6,795 nt of DNA from Verrucomicrobiales bacterium (lineage in GTDB: Bacteria > Verrucomicrobiota > Verrucomicrobiia > Verrucomicrobiales > SKLO01). Each line of letters opens with the position of its first letter. The stretch's first letter is position 1. The notes under the pieces were generated by a model. The model made no database searches and was not told the DNA's origin. It saw only the letters and a program-made list of their open reading frames with translations. The position numbers and the translations under genes were made by a program. The DNA lies in the NCBI GenBank assembly GCA_007123195.1, contig SKLO01000385.1:1-6795 (forward strand), given 5' to 3'. This document shows positions 1 through 6,529 of this stretch, one piece after another.

Positions 1-1607
1 AACGAGAACGTGCCCGCGCTGTCCGCCGCCGACTCTTCCACCGTGTGCAACTCGCCGATGTCTTGGAATGCGATCTGATCGACATACCAGCCGACGCCGG
101 GGCTGGTCTGCGTAAAGCCGGTGCCGCCCGTGTGCAGGTAGCTGAAGCGGATCAACAGCGGCCGTCCGGCGTAGGCCGCCAGCGACACCGTGCGCAGCGC
201 AAACGATCCCTCACCCGAGCCGCCGGTTCCAGCCTGCTGGTAGACCGGCGTCCAGTTGGCGCCCTCGTCCTCCGACACCAGCACCCTGGCGATCTGGTTC
301 TTCGTGGCCCAGCCAAGCCGGCTGCGAAACGCCAGCACCGCCTCCGGGCCGGGCATGAACTGGCGGTGATAAGTGAAGGTCTCGTCCGTGGCCAGGGTGG
401 GATTGGCAAAGTGATAGGAGGAGGCGCCGGAAAACTTCACGGCGGTGGAAAGGCGGCTGTAGCCTCCCGCGGAAACGCTCTCGCCTCGATCAAGGTTCTC
501 CGCGCCGTCGGGCGGTGCCGCCAGCTCGCGACTGGCGCGCCATTCGTAGTCGGTGGCGCCGCCGACCAGCGAAAACGAATAACCGGTGGCGATCCCGATC
601 CCGGGTGACGCCGGCCCTTCGACCTGCGGGGGCTGGTAGTCGAGCGCCAGGTCCACCTTGACGTTCAGTCCGCCCTCGATCTGGGCAGGCGCGGTGTGGT
701 CGATGCCGGGCCCGCTGAAGTGGACCGGCCTGGTGGCGTCGTCGAGCGGGACCGGGACTGAATAGCCGCCCGAGTTGGCGGTCGCGTGCGGGGCTTCAAC
801 CCCTTCCACCGTCACCGTCAGGCCGCCGATGCCCTCGCCGGGGTCGTAGAAACCGTTGCCGTTGACGTCGTAGTAGGCCACGCCCGTCACAAAGGCGCGG
901 TCGGGAAGCCCGCGGGCGAAGATCTGGGTCACGATCTCCGGTCCCAGGCTGCCATTGGTCCCTTCCACCACGCCGATGCCGACCTCGCGATGATGGCCGT
1001 GGATGTTCATCCGGTGGCCGCGGCCTGATTGCATGCCGCCGGGGCCGTGACCCCAGTCGACCTGGAACCCCGCGTGCCCGTGCCACACCGAATCTGCGTA
1101 GGCGAAGACATTTTCGCCCACGCCGCTCCAGGTGTAGCCGGTGCGGTTCACCCTTTCACCCAGGCCGGCTCCGTCGGAACCGGTGTGTCCCTGGAAATTG
1201 TGGTCCAACATGTCCTGCGAGTGGGCGCGGGCCGCTTCCGTCAGCAGCGGGTTCATCGCCAGCGGCGGTCGTGGCGACAGCTGGTTGAACTCGTCCTGCA
1301 TCATCTCAAGATCGACCCCGAACCATCCGTAGGCCGAGAGCACATCGGGATCATCGGTGAGGGCCAGCCGCAGGCCTTCGGCGGCCGGATCGGCGCGCGC
1401 CCGGTTGATCAATTCCAGGTAATACTGCTCGAGGTCCGTCGACCCGTGCTCACCGGCTTCGAGGGGCGAAGGGCCATCGCCGCCGTCATCGGCCGCCGCG
1501 CCGGGCGCCGCCGCCATGGCCGCGGCCAGCCACACCCACAGACGGGCGCACGCGCAGGCGCGCCACGACCGGTTCGGTCGGGTCGGCTGGGGCGTGAAGT
1601 CCATCAT
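1..1607 (-). CDS. Secreted CAP-domain (SCP/PR-1-like) multidomain protein, C-terminus beyond the window
   Basis: Open for 535 codons from ATG at 1607 to the left edge, with no stop, so the C-terminus is missing. Residues 1-39 look like a signal peptide: an Arg-containing n-region, a hydrophobic stretch around LWVWLAAAMAA and a likely cut after AAA at 39. Residues about 58-215 match a CAP domain: it opens with YYLELINRARADPAAEG and carries the usual conserved residues, H129 in AHSQDM, E165 in GVGEN and H198 in GRGHRMNI. A short Ca-binding-like or SdrD-B-like module follows near 240-265 (DVNGNGFYDPGE, then GLTVTVEG). Residues about 383-517 resemble the jelly-roll (MAM or immune-inhibitor-A-like) domain found on secreted enzymes (VSEDEGANW, then GWYVDQIAF). 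CAP proteins are extracellular; bacterial ones are mostly of unknown activity. An in-frame ATG at 1664 would add 19 residues; 1607 is preferred because it gives a cleaner signal peptide. Neither has a good Shine-Dalgarno. Confidence 0.9.
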   Translation of the reverse strand, partial: MMDFTPQPTRPNRSWRACACARLWVWLAAAMAAAPGAAADDGGDGPSPLEAGEHGSTDLEQYYLELINRARADPAAEGLRLALTDDPDVLSAYGWFGVDLEMMQDEFNQLSPRPPLAMNPLLTEAARAHSQDMLDHNFQGHTGSDGAGLGERVNRTGYTWSGVGENVFAYADSVWHGHAGFQVDWGHGPGGMQSGRGHRMNIHGHHREVGIGVVEGTNGSLGPEIVTQIFARGLPDRAFVTGVAYYDVNGNGFYDPGEGIGGLTVTVEGVEAPHATANSGGYSVPVPLDDATRPVHFSGPGIDHTAPAQIEGGLNVKVDLALDYQPPQVEGPASPGIGIATGYSFSLVGGATDYEWRASRELAAPPDGAENLDRGESVSAGGYSRLSTAVKFSGASSYHFANPTLATDETFTYHRQFMPGPEAVLAFRSRLGWATKNQIARVLVSEDEGANWTPVYQQAGTGGSGEGSFALRTVSLAAYAGRPLLIRFSYLHTGGTGFTQTSPGVGWYVDQIAFQDIGELHTVEESAADSAGTFS

Positions 1608-1773
1608 TTGGAACCGGTCTACGGCGCAAATGGGAGTGGACAGGAGGGGCGTCCATGCGGCCATGTTGAGGGTCGGAGGGCCTGCGGTCAACCCAATTGA
1701 CTGCTCTTTATCGTGGCTTTGAGATCGGCCGCTGAAGGCGGTGGTGGGCGGCCATTTCGGCTTCAGGTGGCCA

Positions 1774-1812
1774 GGCCCAACGGGCCGTCAGCCCACAGCC
1801 CAGGCAACTGGA
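1774..1812 (+). repeat. Diverged partial copy of the AAC-loop repeat unit
   Basis: GGCCC-AAC-GGGCC (1774-1786) forms a 5-bp stem with an AAC loop, followed by CAGCCCAGGCAA-type sequence. The two units at 2130 and 2314 begin the same way, with stem GCGCC/GGCGC around the same AAC loop, and continue with ACCAGCC. The stems differ by base-paired changes while the loop is kept. Confidence 0.5.
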
Positions 1813-1898
1813 CGGTCTATGGCAGCACTCGCGCCTATGCAGCAGTTGGTGCGTCGAATCAGGGCACGCCCTCGTCGCCCCATCCCCCATCGCCTCAG

Positions 1899-1915
1899 CC
1901 CGGCCTCGCGGACGC
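1899..1915 (+). repeat. 17-bp direct repeat, copy 1
   Basis: CCCGGCCTCGCGGACGC is identical to 2335-2351. It lies 9 bp before hairpin pair I, and copy 2 lies 8 bp before hairpin pair II, so it marks the left end of the two homologous modules. Confidence 0.8.
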
Positions 1916-1924
1916 CAACCCCCG

Positions 1925-2080
1925 TAGGGCGGGCCTCCGACCCGCCTGGGGTGCGGGTCGCTCGTCCCCTTCGTCTGCTTCCTTCACGGCTGCTTTCGCC
2001 CCCAGCGAATGAACCGCTGGTGGAACGCCCTACGCTCACCGTGCGAACCTCCCACAATCGCGGGTCGGAGGCCCGCGCTA
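1925..2080. repeat. Inverted hairpin doublet I (REPIN/MITE-like)
   Basis: Left hairpin 1925-1946 (read on minus: GGCGGG-TCGGAGG-CCCGCC-CTA) and right hairpin 2059-2080 (plus: CGCGGG-TCGGAGG-CCCGCG-CTA) are inverted copies, 112 bp apart. Their only difference is an exchange of the outer base pair, G:C to C:G, which keeps the stem. The interior shares GGGGTGCGGGT (1948), TTCACGGCT (1983) and CCGTGCG (2039) with doublet II. Two inverted hairpins at about 110 bp is the architecture of REP doublets mobilised by RAYT transposases; no RAYT is in the window. Confidence 0.7.
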
Positions 2081-2129
2081 CCGGACGGAGGCAGAGGCTC
2101 CGCTGGTGCGAAAGCGGCAGCGAGCCGTA

Positions 2130-2314
2130 GCGCCAACGGCGCGAAGCATACCAGCCGGGCATCGCCCCAGGACCATGCCGTTCAGAAGCGGTGAGGGCTG
2201 AAGGCCCGTCCCATGGCATCGATGCCATGGGACGGGCCTTCAGCCCTTGAATTCTTTTTTGACCCGCGAGATCTGGGCCTTGCCCCAGGCTGGTATAGGA
2301 CGCGCCGTTGGCGC
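2130..2314. repeat. Two head-to-head copies of a roughly 92-bp repeat unit
   Basis: Unit A (2130-2220, plus) and unit B (2314-2221, minus) both begin GCGCCAACGGCGCG, continue with TATACCAGCC or CATACCAGCC and a GGCA/CCAG stretch, diverge in the middle, and end in the same AGGGCTGAAGGCCCGTCC run. They meet at 2220/2221 with no spacer. Similar GGGCTGAAGGCCC-type repeats are, from general knowledge, frequent in Verrucomicrobiota intergenic DNA. Confidence 0.75.
2194..2247. repeat. Perfect 54-bp palindrome without spacer
   Basis: The arms 2194-2220 and 2221-2247 are exact reverse complements (27 bp each), centred on GCATCGATGC. It can extrude as a cruciform or fold as one long hairpin. A T-run (2255-2260) follows on the plus side, so it resembles a plus-strand terminator, but no plus-strand gene ends there. 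Perfect identity next to diverged flanks suggests recent duplication-inversion or active correction. Confidence 0.95.
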
Positions 2315-2334
2315 TCCCGACCTGCCGCCCCACT

Positions 2335-2351
2335 CCCGGCCTCGCGGACGC
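2335..2351 (+). repeat. 17-bp direct repeat, copy 2
   Basis: Exact second copy of 1899-1915, 8 bp before hairpin doublet II. Together with shared interior words it shows that doublets I and II are diverged direct copies of one module about 436 bp apart. Confidence 0.8.
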
Positions 2352-2359
2352 AGCGATCT

Positions 2360-2520
2360 TAGGTTGAATTGGCTTCAATTCGACCGGGGTGCGGGTGGTT
2401 CGTTCGCCGCGCCCGCTTCATTCACGGCTCCTTCGAACCTGCCAATGGAACCTCAACGTGGTCCCGGCACCAAGCCGTGCGCACGACGCAAACGAGGTCG
2501 AATTGCGCCAATTCAACCTA
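2360..2520. repeat. Inverted hairpin doublet II (REPIN/MITE-like)
   Basis: Left hairpin 2360-2385 (minus: GGTCGAATTG-AAGC, then CAATTCAACCTA) and right hairpin 2496-2520 (plus: GGTCGAATTG-CGC, then CAATTCAACCTA) have identical arms and different loops, 110 bp apart. The AT-containing stem is quite unlike the GC stem of doublet I, yet position, size, the trailing CTA and the interior match, so the two doublets share architecture with a replaced stem sequence. The right end lies 26 bp from the hydrolase stop codon. Confidence 0.7.
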
Positions 2521-2535
2521 CGGGCTGCCGCCCGT
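2520..2535 (-). terminator. Weak hairpin just downstream of the hydrolase gene
   Basis: ACGGGC-TGCC-GCCCGT forms a 6-bp GC stem 11 nt after the TAG stop at 2547. No T-run follows on the minus strand, so if it ends transcription it does not look like a classical intrinsic terminator; it may simply be a flank of repeat doublet II. Confidence 0.2.
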
Positions 2536-2546
2536 TGGCCTGGCCG

Positions 2547-3929
2547 CTACCGCAACGGCTGCCGCTGGTCGAACAGCCACCGGGCGAGGCCCGACTGATC
2601 GTAAGCCGCCGACCAGGCGTCGTGACCGCCGCGGTCGAAGGTGGTCATCCGCGGGGCAAGACCAAGCGCCTTCAGGTGAGCCGCCAGTGCATCAGCTCCA
2701 TCCACCACCGCCCTGTGATCACCGCGATTGAGGAACAACCAAACGGGCCGGACGTTGTCGGGATGGAAACGTTCGGGCGGCACCGCCCCTGAGATGGCCA
2801 CGGCGGCGGCGAATGTTGCCGGAAACTTGGCCACGGCATCAAGTGCTCCGTGGGCGCCGCTTGAGAGCCCGGTGACGTAAATCCTGCTCCAATCAATGCC
2901 ACTTCCCTGCTGCTCGGTGAGGACCAGGTGGCGGATCGCTTCGTGCAGCCGGCGCATCACCACACTTGGTGTGTTCGCGGAATGGGCCTGCCAGATCTCT
3001 TCGTCGCCATGCTGCGGAGCCATGAACCAGCAGGGATAACGCTGCTGGCTTCTGGCACTGATAAACACCAGCGGATCACGGTGCTTGAGCTGCCGGACAT
3101 TGTCCGTGCCCTGCTCCCCTATTCCATGTAAAAACACCACCAGCGGCAGCGGCCGGCCGGTGACGCCCTCCGGCGCCCATAGTTGAAACTGGATGTGCTG
3201 GCGTTCAAATCCGGTGCGATGCTCGCGGAACCGCTGGGTTCGATACTCAAGCGACCGGAAGCCCAATTGCTCCAGCTCATCGGCCTCCCGACCCTGCGCA
3301 GGTGCCTCGATGATCGTTCCTGATGGCGCTGAAGCCGCGTGCACTCTGGCACGATCATCATCGGTGAGGTCGAGAACCCTGACCCGCACAGGCCGCCGAC
3401 CGACCGGCTCGAACTCGGCCGCGCCCTGGCCGGCCGCCCGCAGCCGACCCACCAGGGTCCTGCCATCACGGAAATTCCAAGTCCGCACCGACTGGCCAGG
3501 GATCGGGATCAGGTGGACGTCTGGAGAAGCCAAGACCGGGGCCGGGCTCGGGCTCGGGGCCGGGGCCGGGCCCGGGTCGCTGGCGGGGGCCGGCGGGCTT
3601 GGCAGGGCGGCGCCATGGTCAAGCAGCCACTGCCGGTCGGTGGCTGACAGACGGGCGAGGGGCAGGGTGAACTGCCGATCATCCACCTCAAGGACGACCG
3701 AATCCCCGTCGGCTGCCACGGCGGTGGCCTCCACCGTGCGGCCCTGCACGTCCGTCCAGACGCGAGCATCGGTTGCCGCACCATCGCGCGCGGCGGCCGG
3801 CCGATCGACCGGAGCGAGCCAGGTAATGAGAAGTGTGGCGGCTACGGCGAAGGCCTGCTTTCCATCCATGTGGCGCAGTCGACCGCGCACGCGTTGGTTC
3901 GGTTTCAGGGTCAAAGTGGTGTTGTTCAT
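2547..3929 (-). CDS. Secreted SHD1-domain alpha/beta-hydrolase (predicted esterase/peptidase, COG4099-like)
   Basis: A 460-residue protein from ATG 3929. Residues 1-47 form a signal peptide with a basic n-region (KPNQRVRGRLR), a hydrophobic core (AFAVAATLLITWLAP) and an AAA end. Residues about 56-104 match an SLA1 homology domain 1 (RVWTDVQGRTVEA, then LARLSATDRQWL). A Pro/Ala/Ser linker covers about 110-132, and a second, weaker SHD1-like repeat covers about 148-197 (TWNFRDGRTLVG). The hydrolase domain spans about 222-457: oxyanion-hole type FLHGIGEQG (H268), nucleophile elbow GLSSG (Ser356), probable acid D404 in NRGDH and catalytic His436 in GGHDAW. The triad looks intact, so activity is likely; the substrate is unknown, with esters or peptides both possible for this family. 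An in-frame TTG at 3983 and an ATG at 3869 (440 residues) are alternative starts; none has a clear Shine-Dalgarno. It lies 71 bp downstream of the membrane-protein gene on the same strand, so co-transcription is possible. Confidence 0.9.
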   Translation of the reverse strand: MNNTTLTLKPNQRVRGRLRHMDGKQAFAVAATLLITWLAPVDRPAAARDGAATDARVWTDVQGRTVEATAVAADGDSVVLEVDDRQFTLPLARLSATDRQWLLDHGAALPSPPAPASDPGPAPAPSPSPAPVLASPDVHLIPIPGQSVRTWNFRDGRTLVGRLRAAGQGAAEFEPVGRRPVRVRVLDLTDDDRARVHAASAPSGTIIEAPAQGREADELEQLGFRSLEYRTQRFREHRTGFERQHIQFQLWAPEGVTGRPLPLVVFLHGIGEQGTDNVRQLKHRDPLVFISARSQQRYPCWFMAPQHGDEEIWQAHSANTPSVVMRRLHEAIRHLVLTEQQGSGIDWSRIYVTGLSSGAHGALDAVAKFPATFAAAVAISGAVPPERFHPDNVRPVWLFLNRGDHRAVVDGADALAAHLKALGLAPRMTTFDRGGHDAWSAAYDQSGLARWLFDQRQPLR

Positions 3930-4000
3930 GGGACTGTGATGATGGGTTTGGATGTGTGGACGAAAACAGTTCAAGGACGCCAAGGAGGTCAGCGGTCACC

Positions 4001-6331
4001 TCAGGCGGATTCATAAGGGGCTCCCGCAGCCGCGCTGTGGGCTGGCTGGAACATCAGGCCCCAGGCACTGGCAGCGAAAAGCAGGGCGCCGATCGAGGGC
4101 ACCAGCATCAGGCGCCAGATCGCGATCAGGTGATTCTCAAGGCTGGGCAAGACGCTGAGGGGAAACACAGCCACGATGGCAAGGATGGCGCTGACGGCGA
4201 AACCCGCGCACATCGCCATGGCCGCTGCGCTGGGTCCGGTGTCCGCACGCCTCGTCACACTACCGCCAAGACACAGCAGCACCGCCAGCAGCACCGCCAG
4301 ACACCAGATGCCACCGAACGGGGCGGCCCCATTGACCGACCAACGCCAGACCATGTCGAGCGCCGCGAGCAGGGCGCCTTGGGCGCCCTCCCACCCGCGC
4401 TGCTCGAAAGCCGCCCATGAAAAGTCGCTCTCCCCCAGGCCATGCATCAGTCGCCAGCCGGTCCATCCGCCCCAGGCCAGCAGACCCGGCAGCACGACCG
4501 GCGGCAGCCACCGGCACGCCGCCCGCGCTCTCGCCGGGAAGGCCGGTCGCGGTTGTGACAGGCCGGCGCATCCGCGCCGAGCCAGCCACAGGCCCAGCCC
4601 CATGCCGCCGGCTGCCGCAAGCCACCAAAAGACTCCCTCGTTCTTGATGAGGATTCCTGCCGCCAGAGCCACGCCGCCTTTCCAGAGATCACTTCGCGTC
4701 GCCGCCAGCCGCTCGCCGGACGGGTTCACCGCGGTCCCGGGCCGCAGCGCCGACAACGCGCGTATCCATGAAAGGACCGCGAACGTGGTGGTCAGCATTA
4801 GCAGCGGCTCGGCGTAGAACATCCCGGCCATTCCCTGCAAGGGACGCGACCACGCCCACAGGCCCGCCAGTATCAACCCGGCGGCCCATGAACCGGACAA
4901 TCCCACCGCACCGGCCACCAGCAGCACAAGAGTCGCCGCCACCGCCAGGCTGCCGTGCGCCTGCTGAGCGCGCGGAATGAGCGTCACGCCACTGGCACCC
5001 GTCATTCCTGCCTCGCCGGCGCTGCCGGCCTCGGCCGCATGGTCGGACGGAGCAGCGGCCGGTGGTGCCGTCCAATTCCATCCCGCCCACACCAGCAGCG
5101 GGAACAAGTGCGGGTAGTGGGGGCGGCAGAACTCCCGTCCTGCTTCGGTCAGGACCGCGGCATCCGCCCGCTCCAGCGCCGCGAAAAGCAGCACCTTGTA
5201 ACCGTGTGTCTGAACCGCCGGAACGTCGAACGGCGTGCGTTGCGCACTGCGCCAGCCATACCACGCCGGTGCGGCCAGCACCGCAACAGCCAGCAGCGCG
5301 AGGACTGCCGGGCGGACCCATGAATGCCGCGCCGATCGTGGCCGCAAAACACGCGCTCGCCAACCGCGACCCGTTGCCGGGGCGGCCTTCGGTTCCGATA
5401 TCGCTGCTTTCCGAGTGGCTGCCCGCGCACGCCCGCGCCAATGGCGCGCTGCCTGCACAGCGCCTGCTGTAACCAGGCACAGACCCCACACCGCCCCACT
5501 GGTCGCCAACCACGAAGGGACCGCCACCGCGGTGACGGTGGCCACTCCGGCCCACAGCAGCCAGCCGGCAAGAAACCACCAGATCCCCAGCAGGGTCGCT
5601 GCCAGCAGGCGATCGGCGCTCCGGCGCTTTGACCCCCGTCCACGGCCCCCCGCCCGCCCTGAACCCGAACCACACGCGAGCACCCCCAAGCACCCGAATC
5701 CCAGCCACACTGCGGCCACGCCCGCGGCATCGCGCAACCCGCTCCGCGGCGCCGGGCTGGGCGGTGCTCCCGCCGCAGCGGACTTGCTGTCGTCGAGATA
5801 GCCCGGGCGCACGTGCCACAGATGGCGGCCCGCGGGCGGCATCGCCACCAGGACTTCGGCCTCGGTTTCAGACTGCTCGCTCCGCCCAAGCGCAGAGCGC
5901 CAGCGCTTGTCTTCCTGGTCCAGAAACACCACCGCGCCGACATCCGGCCGGGTGATGATCGACCCGGCATCGCTCTCCGCCTCGAGTCGCACGGCCGCCG
6001 GGGCCAGACTTCCTGCCATGATGGCCTGCTGCCACTCGATCACCGGATCGATGCGCTGTCCGGGCGAGCGGCCGATGATTTCCGGTTGCCCCGGGAGCCA
6101 CCAGACCACATGACGGCCGTCGCCATGCAGGCTTGCGGCCGCGTCGCGGCCGTGAATGCGCATGACAGCGGCCAGATTCTTCTCCGAGGGCAGCACGCCC
6201 GGTGCGGGGTTCAGCTCTCCCCAGTGCAGCGCCGCGCGCCATTCCGCCGCGACCTCCGGTCCGCGCTGATGAATCGTCCACACCGCTGCCGCCGCCAGCA
6301 GCAGCACGGCGCAGAACCGGACCACAGCCAT
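4001..6331 (-). CDS. GT-C superfamily integral membrane glycosyltransferase-like protein with a large N-terminal extracytoplasmic domain
   Basis: A 776-residue protein with about 11-13 predicted membrane segments. The C-terminal 440 residues show the motif order of a GT-C family (PMT/ArnT-like): an acidic residue in the first outer loop (D369 in TPFDVPA), an aromatic-Pro motif PHYPHLFPLL at about 404-413, FYAEPLL at 505-511, IKNEGVFW at 562-569, and a C-terminal WRLMLVP near 739-745. GT-C enzymes transfer sugars from lipid-phosphate donors outside the cytoplasmic membrane; donor and acceptor cannot be told here. Basic loops at about 221-244 and 297-338 place D369 outside by the positive-inside rule. 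Residues about 21-198, between the first and second membrane segments, form a soluble domain I do not recognise. ATG 6331 is chosen because GGGGGA lies 8 nt upstream and a membrane segment follows at once; an in-frame TTG at 6442 would add 37 Gly/Pro-rich residues that look like untranslated leader. Confidence 0.85.
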   Translation of the reverse strand: MAVVRFCAVLLLAAAAVWTIHQRGPEVAAEWRAALHWGELNPAPGVLPSEKNLAAVMRIHGRDAAASLHGDGRHVVWWLPGQPEIIGRSPGQRIDPVIEWQQAIMAGSLAPAAVRLEAESDAGSIITRPDVGAVVFLDQEDKRWRSALGRSEQSETEAEVLVAMPPAGRHLWHVRPGYLDDSKSAAAGAPPSPAPRSGLRDAAGVAAVWLGFGCLGVLACGSGSGRAGGRGRGSKRRSADRLLAATLLGIWWFLAGWLLWAGVATVTAVAVPSWLATSGAVWGLCLVTAGAVQAARHWRGRARAATRKAAISEPKAAPATGRGWRARVLRPRSARHSWVRPAVLALLAVAVLAAPAWYGWRSAQRTPFDVPAVQTHGYKVLLFAALERADAAVLTEAGREFCRPHYPHLFPLLVWAGWNWTAPPAAAPSDHAAEAGSAGEAGMTGASGVTLIPRAQQAHGSLAVAATLVLLVAGAVGLSGSWAAGLILAGLWAWSRPLQGMAGMFYAEPLLMLTTTFAVLSWIRALSALRPGTAVNPSGERLAATRSDLWKGGVALAAGILIKNEGVFWWLAAAGGMGLGLWLARRGCAGLSQPRPAFPARARAACRWLPPVVLPGLLAWGGWTGWRLMHGLGESDFSWAAFEQRGWEGAQGALLAALDMVWRWSVNGAAPFGGIWCLAVLLAVLLCLGGSVTRRADTGPSAAAMAMCAGFAVSAILAIVAVFPLSVLPSLENHLIAIWRLMLVPSIGALLFAASAWGLMFQPAHSAAAGAPYESA

Positions 6332-6339
6332 GCGCGTGA

Positions 6340-6345
6340 TCCCCC
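6340..6345 (-). promoter_or_regulatory. Ribosome binding site supporting the 6331 start
   Basis: Read on the minus strand, GGGGGA is followed by 8 nt and then ATG at 6331. It is the best Shine-Dalgarno-like match for any of the minus-strand genes and is the reason for preferring this start over TTG 6442. Confidence 0.5.
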
Positions 6346-6426
6346 GGTGCGATCCGCCCCCTCGTGTCGTTCCCGGTGATCCCGCTGGTAACGGGTCCCC
6401 CGGATCGGCAGGCGACCCTTCTGGCT

Positions 6427-6467
6427 GATCACACTTCGCCAATAATTTTGCTTGACCAAGATCACAC
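6427..6467. promoter_or_regulatory. Divergent intergenic region with duplicated GATCACAC motif around an AT-rich core
   Basis: GATCACAC occurs at 6427-6434 and again at 6460-6467, 33 bp apart (about three helical turns), flanking AT-rich AATAATTTTG. It lies 96 bp upstream of the GT-C start and between the divergent genes, where an operator pair or promoter would be expected. No convincing -35/-10 pair was found on either strand: TTGACC at 6453-6458 has no good partner. Confidence 0.25.
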
Positions 6468-6475
6468 GAGCCAGC

Positions 6476-6484
6476 TAAGGAGGG
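6476..6484 (+). promoter_or_regulatory. Orphan Shine-Dalgarno-like sequence
   Basis: TAAGGAGGG contains the full AAGGAGG anti-16S complement, but no ATG, GTG or TTG with a useful frame follows at 5-12 nt: the adjoining GTG (6484) reads GTG CGT TAG. A small hairpin (GTTAG-TCC-CTAAC, 6488-6500) follows at once. It could be chance, a remnant, or serve a non-standard start such as ATT 6502, which is in frame with the downstream ORF but 17 nt away. Confidence 0.3.
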
Positions 6485-6529
6485 TGCGTTAGTCCCTAAC
6501 CATTCAGCTTCCCAACCTGCCGCCCGATT

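Larger units (their letters stand above)
1608..2546. other. 939-bp non-coding, repeat-rich intergenic region
   Basis: This lies between the CAP gene start and the hydrolase stop. Positions 1608-1773 hold the presumed leader and promoter of the CAP gene, but no clear promoter was recognised. From 1774 on it is a mosaic of hairpins, inverted repeats and direct repeats, listed separately. Reading frames across it, including a 196-codon one on the minus strand (1788-2378), follow the repeats and show no domain, so no gene is called. Confidence 0.75.

Noticed and set aside
45..608. Plus-strand frame of 187 codons
   Set aside because: It lies antisense to the CAP-protein gene, whose frame carries recognisable domains; the antisense peptide shows no domain and is a GC-rich shadow.
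1029..1700. Plus-strand frame of 223 codons
   Set aside because: Antisense to the CAP domain and signal peptide coding region; no recognisable motif.
2194..2260. Intrinsic terminator made of the palindrome plus T-run
   Set aside because: The T-run lies on the plus side, where no upstream gene needs termination; the palindrome is better explained as a repeat-unit junction.
3193..3939. Plus-strand frame of 248 codons
   Set aside because: Antisense to the hydrolase gene; Arg/Ser/Ala-rich low-complexity peptide expected from high-GC antisense frames.
3929..3983. TTG start at 3983 for the hydrolase
   Set aside because: No Shine-Dalgarno, and the extra residues precede a complete signal peptide; ATG 3929 is more plausible.
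4689..5819. Minus-strand frame of 376 codons
   Set aside because: Same strand but a different frame inside the GT-C gene; Gly/Arg-rich with no membrane segments, while the chosen frame has GT-C motifs and consistent topology.
6453..6481. Sigma-70 promoter with -35 TTGACC for the plus-strand gene
   Set aside because: No acceptable -10 hexamer at 16-18 bp; the candidate there (TAAGGA) matches the consensus poorly.
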